From: Phlebotomus papatasi
Lineage: Eukaryota; Arthropoda; Insecta; Diptera; Psychodidae
Direction of reading: 5' to 3'
DNA: 64,000 bases
Assembly: GCF_024763615.1 (NCBI RefSeq)
Contig: NC_077222.1
Span: 21,142,001-21,206,000, forward strand
Below the pieces are notes generated by a model. It searched no databases. It was not told the origin of the DNA and worked only from the letters and a program-made list of their open reading frames with translations. Of the stretch, positions 22,549 through 34,695 are shown in pieces. The position numbers and the translations under genes were made by a program. Every line of letters begins with the position of its first letter. The stretch's first letter is position 1.

Positions 22549-23195
22549 ATGTCGTTACGCTCTTTGTCCGTCTGTCCGTCTGTCCGTCCGGGTGTCGCCA
22601 GCTCTAGAGGCCAAACGGTTAGAGATAGAGACTTGGGACCTTCGGGGGACCTCCAAGGCGACCCAAGGATCGTTAATATGCCCCTCATTTTCCCCCCATC
22701 CCTCCCCTTTCCCTCCAAAACTATGTTTTTTTTAGATTGCTCGAAAACGCGTTGTGCGATTTCTCTAATTTTTGGATATGTTTTAAAGATTACCCAGGCG
22801 AATATTTCGTCCATATACGGAAATAGCGTCGAATCATTTTAATAACGGTTTTCAAAGTCAAAGTTTGAAAAGACACTAAAGAGCGCATTTATCAAGCGAA
22901 TGGGGTCATGTTTGGGGTCGTTGGAAAGGTCTTGGAATTTCCGACAAAACTGAACCAGTTCCAATCGGGTTTGAATCAGCAATGAACCGGTTCATAACCG
23001 ATAAAAAATTTTTATCTGAAAATCAATCCTATTACATTTAAAACTATTTTGGGTAATCTTTTGAGAGATTTATGAATCGGTTCAAATCAGTTGAGAACCG
23101 GTAAACGGTAAATGATGCGAAAGTACTTTTGCGTTATAGTATCTAAGTCATGAGTTCGATCATTTCGCAAAGCCTGAGACGCTTTGCCACCCTTA
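22549..23195. repeat. F19 dispersed repeat, copy b
   Basis: Begins with tandem GTCCGTCT units, then 'gcccctcattttcc', 'gaaccggttcataaccga' and 'cgcaaagcctgagac'. Same order as 11200-12085. Partial relatives near 25640-25710, 34080-34330 and 53260-53400. Its open frames on both strands are not supported as genes. Confidence 0.55.
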
Positions 23196-23592
23196 TTTAA
23201 TTTGTTCGTACATTTTTGATGGTCTGACATAATTTTACGAACACTTTTCTGTGTGTTTACGAACATTTATAAACAAATGTTTCTAAAAGTAATCCTAATC
23301 AAGTTACTAACAATGTTTGCGAAGAAATACAAATTTTACAAACAATTTTTTTTCAGTGTACTGGGAATAAATAGTGACCCAATTTAAGAAACTTGACTTA
23401 TTCTCTAAAATTCAATATTTTACCCATTAAAGTTTTATTTTATTAATCAAAATCGATTGACTAACCATCTTTTGTTTGTTGCCACAAATTTATTATTTAT
23501 TTATTTTATTATTATTTAATTTTTATATAATATTATTCAATATTATATTTCATTAATTTAATAATTTAGTAATAAACTTATTCATCATTTTC

Positions 23593-23770
23593 AATAGCTT
23601 ATCGCTATTGGGGTCGCGAGCCGATGACCTCTAATTTAGCAGCCTACGCTTGTTGATCCTCCGCCACTTCAAGAAGATGTTCGGGTTCGATCCCAAGGCG
23701 CTCCAAGGAAAGATTCTGAATTTGATTCAATCACCTTGTTATAGTCAATAATCTTCAATAAACTTATTAT
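23593..23770. repeat. G+C-rich dispersed repeat
   Basis: From 'atagcttatcgctattgggg' through 'ttcgatcccaaggcgctcca'. Partial copies at 41958-42055 and 48478-48518. No tRNA fold or coding frame could be defended. Confidence 0.45.
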
Positions 23771-23962
23771 TTAATAGAATTTGAATAGAAAGTTTTGGTA
23801 AGTTGGCAAATGGATATTGTTAAGATTTTGTCAAAAGGAAATATTTTTTATCAATTTGACGAAAATAGGGAAAAAAGCTTCTTAACAAACTTTTAGTAAG
23901 ATCCAATTGACCGCCGCCTTGACAAAATTTTTCGTATTAATTTGAAGATTTTTTTTAGAGTA

Positions 23963-24175
23963 GGGTAAAGTGGTACAAGTTGGACAATCAATGGTACAAT
24001 TTGGACAGGGCTTTTTTCTTGATAAATTTAGTATTTCATTTTTAGTTGTATATTTTTAATGCTTTAGTTTTATAATTTGGTTACTTGTGCTTAAAAATAA
24101 ATTTTGTACTGTATTTATCAAGAAAAAAGCCATGTCCAACTTGTAACACTATGTCCAACTTATATCACTTTACCC
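23963..24175. repeat. F4 foldback MITE, copy b (two left-arm units)
   Basis: GGGTAAAGTGGTACAAG start, CACTTTACCC end, TA on both sides. Interior as in copy a. Confidence 0.8.
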
Positions 24176-25908
24176 TAAGCCCTTTATTTTTCAGTATTGT
24201 CTCTTATGAAACATTTTTGAAATATGCTTGCTAAAATCAATAAAATACTTTTAAAATTATAATTGACAATGTCTACATTGAAAATTCTGTATGAATTTTC
24301 CTATAAAAGCCTTGTCTAAAAAATATAAAAATTTAACTTGCAGAGAGAGAGCCTTCGAAGGCATAAAAGCTCTGTGCTGAAGAAGTAAAAGTGCACTCTT
24401 GAGTAAATCAATATGGGAAAATGCAGAGAAGGACGAGATTTCATATTAGTGTAGGTCGGCAGAGTGGTGCTAGGTAATTGAATAAGTTGCTTTCTATCCC
24501 TTGTGGAAAAAGTCAAGTTGACTAACCGAAAATCCTCACCGAAATAGCTTATGAATAAGTGAGGGAGGTAGCCTAATTCTTCCATCTAATCTTGTTAATC
24601 AGACAAAACACAGAAATGTTGTCTTTCTTAGGATTTCCTTGCCCCATCCCATTTCTTGCCGTGGGTCGAGACACAGTGGAATTATCTAACCACCTTCCCG
24701 CTCAAAGGAGCTTTTCTTCCAAGGAATATCCCATACCCCTAAAATACTCACCTTCTCCCACCTGACGATATATATTGGAAATATTCGATGCAGCACTATT
24801 GTTGTTGAAGTAGCTGTTTTCACTGTGGAAGTAGAGTCAGAATCAATTTAGAATTTTCACGTTGGAAAATTGGATTTGGCACCGAAGAAAATTGAGCGAA
24901 AATTGGATATTGACATGTGTGATGTGCGCTATCTTGTCTCAAGACAAAACTGCCACAGAAAAAGGAATTAGAGGTATTAAGAAGAAAAACTGAGGCTAAT
25001 AGAAAATGCTTAACAATGCCACTTTTGTCAGGTAAAGTAAAAAAAAAAATGTCGACGAAGCTTGAAAAATTTATTGAAAGTACTTTCTAGGAAACAATTT
25101 GTAAAATGATTAAAACACCATTTTATTTAAAGGCCCATTATATGAAATACAATATTTATTATTTAAGTGCACCTATCAAAATGATACATTTGTAATTTAG
25201 CAAATGGAAAAAGTGAATTCAATATTTCATAGAGAAATAAGCTTCCAAGTTTATTATTTTTTATTGATAAATAATGCAAAATTGAAAATAAAATTTAATG
25301 GAATTCAAGGGTACATCACTTCAAGAACTTTGTACACATCTTTTTTTCTTTCTTTTTTTTTCTTTTTTTTTCCTTTTATTTTTTTCCTTCTTTATCTTTT
25401 TTCTTATTATAAAAAGCTTCATTTTTTAGCTGTTTTTTTATGTATTTTATAAAAACTTCTTTTGAGTTGTACTTCGTTTACAAGCGTGTCCTTTTCCAAT
25501 CTTAAAGTTTTCCGTATTTTGTGCATAAGGACCAAAAACTGGAATTTTAGCTCTTCGTCATTGATTGCGATTTTCCTTGCATTCTCCTCCATTTCTTGGA
25601 TCTTTCGGAAAACACTCTTTTGGAAATATCTCAAGAACCATACTATCGATACTTTTCATTTTTGGATATGTTTTAGATGTTACCAAGATGGACATTTTGT
25701 CCTTAGACACCAATATCATCCAGAAATTTCTTCTTGGAATTTAGAAGATAAGTGTTTAAACTCTTATTATACCAGTGAATTTCAACATAAAACAAATACT
25801 TAAAGAAATCCAAGTAAGAATTGATTAGGCTTGTGAATTTCTTTGAGTATTTTAAATTCAAATACAAATTTTTAAACATTTTCTCACTTTTTTTCCTTTG
25901 CTCTTTTT
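24176..25908. other. Unique intergenic sequence
   Basis: 24330-24900 has a more even base composition and no repeat match in the window; it could hold regulatory DNA. 25340-25420 is a long T/C-rich tract. Open frames here overlap and have no support. Confidence 0.35.
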
Positions 25909-26591
25909 TCACTCTTAGAAAAAATTAGTTCGTATAAGCTCATATGTAGTTATTAGAACTATAAAATATAGTAAATATAGACCCAACTATATATTTAGTT
26001 TGGGTAACTAAATGAAATAGTTGACCACAGTTAGTTAAAGTATCCTTTTCATTTAGTTATCACAACTAAATCAAAATAGTAATGGGTACTATAACATATT
26101 AGTTCCAATTACTAAATAAATGGGGTTGATACCCATCTTATTGGCTGTAATAACTATATCATATTAGTTGTGGTTACTATATAGCATTCATTGTGATGCA
26201 TATTTCTTATTAGTTGCTTAAAATTTGAAAGAGCTTCAACGCATTACTAAAATAAACACCACTCTTTACTATTGGAAAAGTAGTCATAACTTTATGAAAA
26301 TATAGGCCCATCTATTTACATTGGTCGTGAGAACTAAAAGGCATTAGTGACCAATATTAGTTGGGATAATGATTTCATTTAATTAACACAATCACATATA
26401 ATTGTATGAAAGCATTATGAAATAATTGCCGCAACTTATCCACGTAAATATTGTCTTATATTCTCACTACTAATAAATTTATTATGAGTATAACGTTTTA
26501 AGAATATAAGAACTATTTTAAATAGATTTGATAATAATCGCCCGAACAACTAATTTTCATTAGTAATCACGTCTAAACTTTTCTAAGAGTG
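25909..26591. repeat. F14 inverted-repeat element packed with AACTA/TAGTT motifs
   Basis: Ends CACTCTTAGAAAAAATTAG and TAAACTTTTCTAAGAGTG are inverted over about 18 bases. The interior holds many spaced 'tagtt' and 'aacta' blocks, often as TTAGTT..AACTAA half-palindromes. Confidence 0.6.
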
Positions 26592-26780
26592 TTCTTTTCC
26601 TTTTCTTTCCGAAAACTTTTTTCTTTTTTTTCCTAAATTTTGTACACTTTTTCAAGTGAGGTTTCCTTGGTGGAATTTTTTGCAGATATTAAATGTAAAT
26701 AAACTAGATTAAAGCTTCGTCTTCAGGTACAATAATGAATAAATAAAAAACTTTTGATTCTTAAAGAACTTTTTCTACTA

Positions 26781-27142
26781 GGGGAAAGTACTCTTCCTTC
26801 GAACGTTCATGCCTTCGAATAATCTGAATTTGTTTTATATTTCTTAATGGTGTCTTGTCTACAGACTAGAAGCAATTTTCGTCAAAAATCACCTTTTTTT
26901 TTTAAATTTGCCTTTTTTGCCTACAAGAATAGGGGAAATTTCTTTAAAAAAGCATTTTTTAAAGAAATTTCTACTAGTGTGTAGACGCCATAAGAGACCA
27001 ACAGATAATTATAACATAATTATCAATAACTGATATTAAGCTAATAAATATTTAGTAGAAATATGTAAGTCTCTTAGGAAAAATAAAAGAAAATTCACAT
27101 TATTTTACAGGCATGAACGTTCGAAGGGAGAGTACTTTCCCC
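26781..27142. repeat. F2 palindromic MITE, copy b, carrying F21
   Basis: Ends GGGGAAAGTACTCTTCC and GGGAGAGTACTTTCCCC. A unit at about 26851-26992 bounded by 'tggtgtcttgtctacagac' and 'gtgtgtagacgccata' interrupts the left arm; related sequence is in F17 at 10580-10742. Confidence 0.7.
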
Positions 27143-27830
27143 AATAAGTTGTTTGCAAATAATAATTTGATCATTAAAAAAAATCTGCTGAAGTTCTTAA
27201 AAGACGATTTAGATTAGATTGACAATATTTTGAAATATTTCTCTTTGACTTTCTTAGTCAAATTTGTATTTCTATTTAGATTTTTCTTGCTAAAAATTTG
27301 AATTATGTAAGAATCGTTTGACATATTTGCTTATAAATTTCAAAACGAGTTTCTTGGCTGCGAGGCGACTAGGGCCATATGCAGCCTATAAATTCTTTAA
27401 TTGTTCAATTATTGTTAATAATTTATTATTATTCATGAAATAAACACGAGCGTAAGAAACTATAATGGATTGAAGGAATATTGATTTTCATGCAACATAT
27501 TTCCATTAGTTGACCTTCACTATTATTTATTTTATTTCCTGAAACAAAAAAGAATTATGTCGTTTAAGAGTTATTTATAAAATCAAGGAATAATCGGAAA
27601 TTCAAGTCGAGGTTTGCAAACTTATTGTATATTGTTAGATTTTCGACAATGCATTGGTTTAATTTCAAAATTGAAATACAGACTTACTATATTGAATCTA
27701 TTAAGTCAGAAATTTATTAAGGATTAATTAAGACATTTCCTTAATTAAACTATTTAAAAAAAATCAAATTGATCTTTTTTTCATTATTTAGTAGAATATT
27801 CTTTTGTCTTCAAGTTTAATAAAACAAATC
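27143..27830. other. Intergenic, no gene seen
   Basis: AT-rich sequence without a convincing frame or a repeat match in this window. Confidence 0.35.
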
Positions 27831-27865
27831 TCTAGAAAATTAAATCACCATCTCTTCATCTATTT

Positions 27866-28925
27866 CAAAGCAGCTTACGATAGCATAGTCAGGGTAAAAC
27901 TGTACGAAGCCATGAGAGAATTCGGCATCCCGAACAAACTGATTAGACTGACTAGGATGACCATGACCGATGTGAGGAGCAAAGTAAAGGCGAACGGATC
28001 GCTGTCACGAGAGTTTCGCGTGAACAACGGATTCAGACAGGGGGACGGACTATCGTGCGTCCTCTTTAACCTGGCACTGGAGAAAGCGATCCGTGACTCC
28101 GGCGTGACCATGAGGGGGGTCATACTCAATAAGTCCACGCAGCTCTTAGCCTATGCTGACGAGGCTGACGATATCGACATTATGGGACGCAATCCCAGAG
28201 CTGTACAAGAGGCCTTCATCCACATTGAGCATGCGGCACGAAATCTGGGGCTACAGATAAATGAAGACAAAACAAAGTACATAGTGGTCTCGTCAGCAGC
28301 AACTCCAGCAACATCTATGGAGAGCATTGGTCAAACAAGGTTCCCGATGGGGGACTACAACTTTGAAGTTGTCAACTCCTTCGTGTACCTTGGGTCAATA
28401 ATCACGGCTGACAACAACATCTCATCAGAAGTCCGCGTACGGATGCTGAAAGCCAACTAAGCCTATTTCAGTCTATCGTGAGATTTCCGGTCCAGAACCT
28501 TAAGTATAAAGACTAAGCTATTGCTGTATAGGACTATGATCCTGCCAGTCCTCACGTATTAGTCTGAGACGTGGGTCCTCGGCAAAAAGAATTGCGAACT
28601 TTTAGCCGCGTTTGAAAGGAGGATCTTACGACGGATTTTTGGCCCAATATGTGGCGAGGGACGATTCCGGAGCCTATACAATCATGAGGTGTATGAGCGC
28701 TACCGAGAGGTAACTGACGTCAGGCAAAAACGCCTCAATATACTCCGGTGGGCTAGTCATCTGGTGCGCAAGGATGTGGACGACCCAGCTTCCGATGGAC
28801 TGACCGCGTGAACCACGACGCCAGCTCATTAGGGGTGCGGAATTGGAGAACAGTGGCGCGTAACAGGTTTGAGTGGCGACGGGTCCTGAGTCAGGCCAAG
28901 ACCAGTAATTGGTTGTAGCGCCGGT
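27866..28925 (+). pseudogene. Non-LTR retrotransposon reverse transcriptase, 5'-truncated and decayed
   Basis: Starting near 27866 the frame reads FKAAYDSI, then the conserved NGFRQGD, CVLFNLALE, a YADD region, LGLQINEDKTKY and YLGSII, the order of palm and thumb motifs of LINE reverse transcriptases. It stops at 28460, but decayed homology continues in the same and shifted frames (LLLYRTMILPVLTY, ETWVLGKK, FERRILRRIFGP, RWASHLVRK) to about 28915, with stops at several places. The YADD box reads YADEADDIDIMG. G+C is well above the flanks. A short TAGAA tandem follows. I do not assign a clade. Not functional. Confidence 0.85.
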
Positions 28926-28957
28926 TAAGTAAGTAGAATAGAATAGAATAGAATATT
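28925..28957. repeat. TAGAA tandem repeat (LINE tail)
   Basis: About five TAGAA units directly after the reverse transcriptase remnant. It also reads as the TTCTA tail of the minus-strand fragment that follows. Confidence 0.7.
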
Positions 28958-29390
28958 TATTTGGTTAATGCCCCGGTTGAATGCAACAAGTTGGGACTAT
29001 ACAATATTATACATTTTAATATAAAAGACAGATATGTTTAGAACATACAATCAGATGCTTAACAAGACGAGAAAAAAAATGGAAGTGCTACAGAGTTGTG
29101 ATAAAAATTAATTAAATATTTAAATTTTAATATTATTAATTTAGCGTTTGATTGGCAGATGATATCATTAAGTGTTGAATAAAGTTTCTTTCATTTATTT
29201 GTGGATTTGTTGCTAAGAATTCATTGAATGCTTTAATAGAGGAGTACGTCAATCCACGGGTGCCAAATTTTGTCGTATTAGGTTTAGCGTATTCTAATAG
29301 ATATTGACGCCTAGTTTTCTGCAATGTGGATTTGTTTGAAGTAAGTAAGTAAATTAGTTCAAATTTTTCACGAGGAAACTTCAAGTGTCT
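28945..29390 (-). pseudogene. Probable C-terminal end of a second LINE, minus strand
   Basis: An 82-codon minus-strand frame (29384-29136) contains YAKPNTTKFGTRGLTYSSIK, resembling the short C-terminal motif of several insect LINE ORF2 proteins. The minus strand then runs into 'ggggcattaaccaaataaat' and a TTCTA tail at 28957. Length and motif suggest a 5'-truncated copy. Homology is by eye and modest. Confidence 0.4.
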
Positions 29391-29399
29391 TTAAAAGTA

Positions 29400-29616
29400 G
29401 GGGAAAGTTCCCATGCTTGATACCATAGGAAACTTCGTAGTGACTAAATTTTCTATGTTTCACAATATATATGTGACTCATTGCAATTATATTTTAAAAA
29501 CTATGGGAAAGCGGCCAGTTTTTAAAATATATTGCGGAGTCATATTTATTGAGAAACATAGAAAAAATTTAGTCATTACGAAGCTTCCAATGGTATCAAG
29601 CATGGGCACTTTCCCC
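29400..29616. repeat. F8 palindromic MITE, copy a
   Basis: Ends GGGAAAGTTCCCATGCTTGA and CAAGCATGGGCACTTTCCCC, near-complete foldback over 217 bases. Copy b at 58815-59030. Confidence 0.8.
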
Positions 29617-30468
29617 TATCTATCGAAATATAGACGAATAAAGTACAGATTCTATTTTTTATTATTTTCCATTTTTTTTTAAATTATTCGAAAGAGTGCG
29701 AGTTAAGACAATTCTATAATTACAACATAGTTTACATCGAGAAAAATTAAACAAATCCCAATCTAATGCGGATCAGTCAAGCTCGATCGAAGAAATCTTT
29801 GTGAAAATTGTTGAAAATGCTTGAATAAAGATCATTGAGAGAGGAGTTATAAGGCAAAAATGCTCTCATTTTGTATTGGAGCTACCAGAAGGGGTGCTGG
29901 ATGAAGGGGTTGGTATGCATGGTTAAAAAGTCATCTTTAAGCCTTGTTTCCATGCCTTATTTCAGCTTCCTACCTCCTCTCAGAAAGAAGTCATAAGGTA
30001 AAGTGTTCTTTTTTCGTATGGAGGATACCAGAATGGAGTGTGGACGAAGGGGGTGGTATACATGAATAAAAAGCTTAAGTCATACACTGAGCCTACACCG
30101 AATTTCATCAAGATCGTTTTAGCAGTTCTTGTACAATTCGTTGTCAAAACAGCGATTTTTTGGAAGCATAAAGGCTTTTATAAAGAAAGGATTCCCAGCG
30201 TTTATCGTCCTGGGTTCTGGCATTTTTTAAATCTTGTTCAGTACCTACAAAATGCGAATACTCTCGTTTGTGTCGATTCCGGGACAAGCGCCCATATATA
30301 CTTTGGACTATTCTCTTTTATAGTGATAAAGCACGAGGGAAGAACGCTACTGGCATACCCAGGATTTCAACTTAGAGGGTTGTTAACTGTACTGTAAGCA
30401 CCTCTGATAGTGTCTTCGCGTGATGTCTGTTCAAAATATTCAGCATCAGTTGGTTACTGGATTAGATA
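29617..30468. other. Intergenic with a diverged tandem duplication
   Basis: 29850-29945 and 29995-30085 are similar in order (ataaggyaaa, taccagaa, ggtggtat, aaaaag), offset by about 140 bases. A 119-codon plus frame at 30038 spans the second unit; no motif recognised. Confidence 0.35.
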
Positions 30469-30637
30469 GGGGAAACTGGGGCACCACCAAGCACGGGGTA
30501 GCACCAAACACTAATTTTTATTTCTAAACTACTTGGACTAAAAATTTCTATTAGTCTTGTCCTCTGAAGTCGAATATCCTATTAAAAAATTGCAGTGTTT
30601 GGTGCTACCCCGTGTTTGGTGATGCCCCAGTTTCCCC
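30469..30637. repeat. F9 palindromic MITE, copy a
   Basis: Ends GGGGAAACTGGGGCACCACC and TGATGCCCCAGTTTCCCC, TA on both sides; the 'cacggggtagcaccaaac' block is inverted on the other arm. Copy b at about 52857-53035. Confidence 0.8.
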
Positions 30638-32883
30638 TACAGGTCTTACTCTTACGAAAATTAAGCGTAGATTGAGAGAAAGTGGTAGTATAAATGGGCA
30701 GCTTATAAGATTTCGTGTGTAATCTAGTCCAATCTAGATAAAAGTTTTCATTTATACTTAAAACATGTTAAAAAAGACCTGATTAATTGATGTTCCACCT
30801 GATTTCTTCAACATAGCATTGTCAATAAACTTTTGGCTGATACAGTAACATTGTATTTTATGTAAAAAATCTTCAAGAAAAATCATTACAATGTAGAAAA
30901 TTGTTAAGATAAATAACATAAAATCCGATTTTAAATAATTTATATTATTTAAAAATATATTTTTTTTAATTTGTGCACATACTGTAACTATGTAATATTT
31001 TATTAATCAATTTCACGATTTAAAAGCAATTCAAATGTGATCCGTGTATTCTGATTTGTATAGTTTTCCCCTCAAACTTCGAAATCCCATTCCCTTATGC
31101 GGAATATTAGTTGAAAATATAAATTTGTTGATAATTGCTGATCAAATAAAAGGGGTGAGTTATTGTATTAAAAAATTTACATACAAATATGATGTAATCG
31201 AAAAATATTTACCGAAGCATTCTGCCAAGGGTGACTCTAGCCCTTCTGGAATCGCGTGTTCGACATCCGGGAAAATTGCAGCAGAAGCTAAACTTCCGTA
31301 TTGAGTGGCTGATGTGAGTCAAGTACCGTGGAAAATCGCATAAAACTTCAACAGATTGGCTATGCATATAAATTAAGCCTAATGGAATTTCAATTGAGAG
31401 GATCTGTGGAGCAGCTCAAGTACCATGTTCGATAGCTTTTTACCCTGGCGCCGGGTCCAGGACAAGGTCTTCAAATTAGTGAACTGTGCTAATTTACATG
31501 GAGTGTCAATTTCTTCTGAAAGTTAATTTTGTGTCAATTAACTGAGATTCATAATTGGCGTCATTCACTTGGTCGACAATCCACCCCTGTTTGTCATTTA
31601 GTTCTCCTGAAGTATCCAACCCTCAATGGAAGAATTCGTTTATGATGGTCGCTGATGGCATTTCCCTTCTCTTTAGAGTGCGAGTGGGAAAATTGAAATA
31701 GCATCAGGAATGTGAATGTCTATTATGGCATGAAAATTGACGAGGGGACATGATTTTCAGCAACACAATAAAATTCGCTTTCCCCCTCAGCCAAAATTCC
31801 AGGTTTGGGTCAGCTGAGGAGGAGTCCCTTGGGGAGAGTGTGAAGATTTTTCCTTCCCATGAAGAGAACACAAACAATTAGATGCTGGAGAGTTCTTTGC
31901 ATTGCAGCAAATTGTACCAATTTTCCACTCGAAAATCCACCCCCCAAAGAGATGAACTGAATTTTTGAAGGTGGAAAAACACTCTTTGACAATCAAGGCA
32001 TAAGTCCCTACATGGTCAGTTCTGTTCATTTGCTTTGGTCATCCAAGTGATGTTCTTTTAACAATGTGGTACCCGTGGTACCTTTTGGACAAACTAGGGA
32101 TGTTTCACCTAAATAAATTCGCAGAGAATTCTTCTTTTTGTGCAAAAACAAATTTATTACAGACTAATTTTAAAACAAGAATCCCAATTTCATTATTATT
32201 TTATTTACATACACTGACTATACACTTATTTAATATCATTTCAATTGAACTATATCCAAATTACATAATCTAATTTAGCTGATATTGTTTATTTTATTGA
32301 AAATTGAATCCAGACAGTATTTTGTCAAACTTTCCCAGTATTTAATTTTCTTGAGAAATTGTGTGGATGAAATTGTAAAGAATTTTAATAACAATAAAAT
32401 ATTCAGTCTGGATAAAAAGAAAATTATAAATAATTAAAATATTAATAGTATAAATAAATGCAAAAGTTTAGAAAATTTTAATTTTTGATTAATGAAAAAT
32501 CTAAATGCTTATGCACGCAAAGCGTTTCTTAAAATAAAAAAAAGTTCATTGCTTTTGTTTTGATAAAACTCAATAATAATTTTACCATGAATCTATAAAT
32601 TATTGTAATTTTTGATTACCTTTTTAAATATGTTTTCTATAAATAATTTGATAAGTAGAGATCATTTTATTAAAATAATGTTCACTGATTTTCTTAAATT
32701 ATTACTATTTTTTTGTATTTGTATTTCTAAAATTTGAGTTCAGGAGAAAATAAGACAAGTATTATTAAAATAAAATGAAATTATCATGTATTTTTTATTA
32801 AATCATGTAATTTTCCTTTTTGGAATTTAAACACCACACTTTGAATGACATTTTTTCAAAATTTTAACAATAATTACACTTAA
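30638..32883. other. Unique intergenic stretch
   Basis: 31200-32050 is more G+C-balanced, without repeats or a supported frame; candidate regulatory DNA. The rest is AT-rich. Confidence 0.35.
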
Positions 32884-33124
32884 GAGATCTGAAAAAGTTA
32901 AAATAACATTCCGGAAATGTTAATTTTACCCTGCAGTATTGATCAAAAATCGGTGTAAATTTACCCTTTTTAGTTATATTAGGTGTTAAAATAACCCTTT
33001 TTCATCTTAATTTTACCCATAAAGAAATGTAAAATTAACATTAAAAAATGTTGATATATTTTTACACTTAAAAAGTGTTTGAGTTCTGAGGAAAAGAAAC
33101 TTAATCGCACCCTCTTTTTTTCAG
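32884..33124. repeat. F6 MITE, copy c
   Basis: Same core as copies a and b ('gttaaaataacattccgg', 'gttaattttaccctgcag'), left end degraded. Confidence 0.65.
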
Positions 33125-34693
33125 TATAGAATAAGACTAATAATTTGTTAATATTTTGAGTTTTTTCTAAATTAGTTTAGTTTTTTTTTAAACAAAAACA
33201 TTTTACAGAGAATATTAGATTTCTTCTTGTTAAAAAGATATATATTTTTTAATTTTTGTTACATCATGAAAGATTGGAAAATCTCTTGATATTTTTTAAT
33301 ACTTTCTTTAACATAAATTGCACGAATAGTCTGAATGATAGATTGACTCTATGTAACGGAGTTCATAAAATATTTCAATTTATAATTAAGTTTCGGTCGT
33401 TTTTTCGGTTCCTCTTTTCTTTAACCATTTTTAATAAGGTTTAATCTTTTAAGGATGAGTGGTGCCTAAGAACAAATACAATTTTTTGACTGAAGAAAGT
33501 TATTTTGTCTTCGAAATTGTCAAAAAATTGATTTTGTTTTTAGGATACCGGTGTCCCATTGTCCTTAAAGAGTTCAGATCCTCAGACATATTTAAATCAA
33601 TACCAAACATCAAAAAGGGGCCTTCATAAAATTATAGACTTCAACAATATGTATAATTAAAATTATAACCCAATATAATTTAATTTTTTATTCAAATAAT
33701 AACGAAAATAATTCAACGAGAAGTGGTCGTCTAGTTTTTGGTCAAGTTACTAAATGCCACAAGTAAAAAAAAGAAGATGGCAAAGAGTCCTAGCTTTGCG
33801 GAATGCTTGAAAGAGATGGAGCTGTCCGTCAAATATTTTTTTCAATATCTTTGGGTGTATACCCGTTTACTATCGATTAAATTGAATAACGAAGTACAAA
33901 ACTGGAACTAGAAAATTGAATTATAAGTGATATACATTAGAACGATTTTAATATTATCTAACATACTTACACACAATTAAAAACGAATATTAAAAATCTA
34001 TATCTAAATATTAAAGAATTACGTTTACTTGACCAATTGATTACCAATTAATACCGATGCATCCGGATTTGAAAATTTAAGACCTTTCCAAAAATTTAAA
34101 CTTAAGCAAATCGGTTGAAAAAAGGGTCCTTAAGACTCAGAGTGGTTGAACTTTGACCTTCGAAAATTCAAGAAAATTCGAATATGAGAAAAATGTAAAC
34201 CTGGGTTATCTCCAAAACATATCCGAAAACCATTGAAAGAACTTCGGACAGATTAGAGATGATATTTTTGTATTAGAGGTCACCGAAGATCGGAAGTTGA
34301 TATTTTTTACCGTTTAAGTTCCAGGGCGGTGACAAGTTAAAAGAAAGCGGGCAGTAGGGTAAATTATGCTAATTCAAAACCTGCTCCAAATGGAAATTTT
34401 CGATGCTCCGAATGGAAACGTCATTGTTTTCATGATAAATAAAGTACTAATTTATATATTTTCAATACGATAGTTTCATTATTTAGTTAATTTTTCTCCA
34501 AATAAAGCGAAAAGTGTACCTTTTCGCCATCGAATTTTTCATCGATCGACCATGTTTTCCAATGAAAAACACAATGAGGTGACTTTTGTTTATTCATTTT
34601 GTTTAACATTTATGTCGTATTCTGGCAAATTTTAGTTAAATTAAGTGCAAATCTTCATTGTTAACGGTACGTGAAGTTTTCAAATGAAATAAT
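33125..34693. other. Intergenic; F17 remnant at 33439-33575
   Basis: 33439-33575 runs from 'cttttaaggatgagtggt' to 'ccggtgtcccattgtcctta', an F17 relative. 34080-34330 resembles part of F19. No gene recognised. Confidence 0.4.
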
Positions 34694-34695
34694 TA

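Noticed and set aside
22549..22842. 97-codon frames on both strands
   Set aside because: Lie in the F19 repeat; created by GTCCGTC tandem units.
30038..30397. 119-codon plus frame
   Set aside because: No recognisable motif, no promoter or splice sites, and partly within a diverged tandem duplication.
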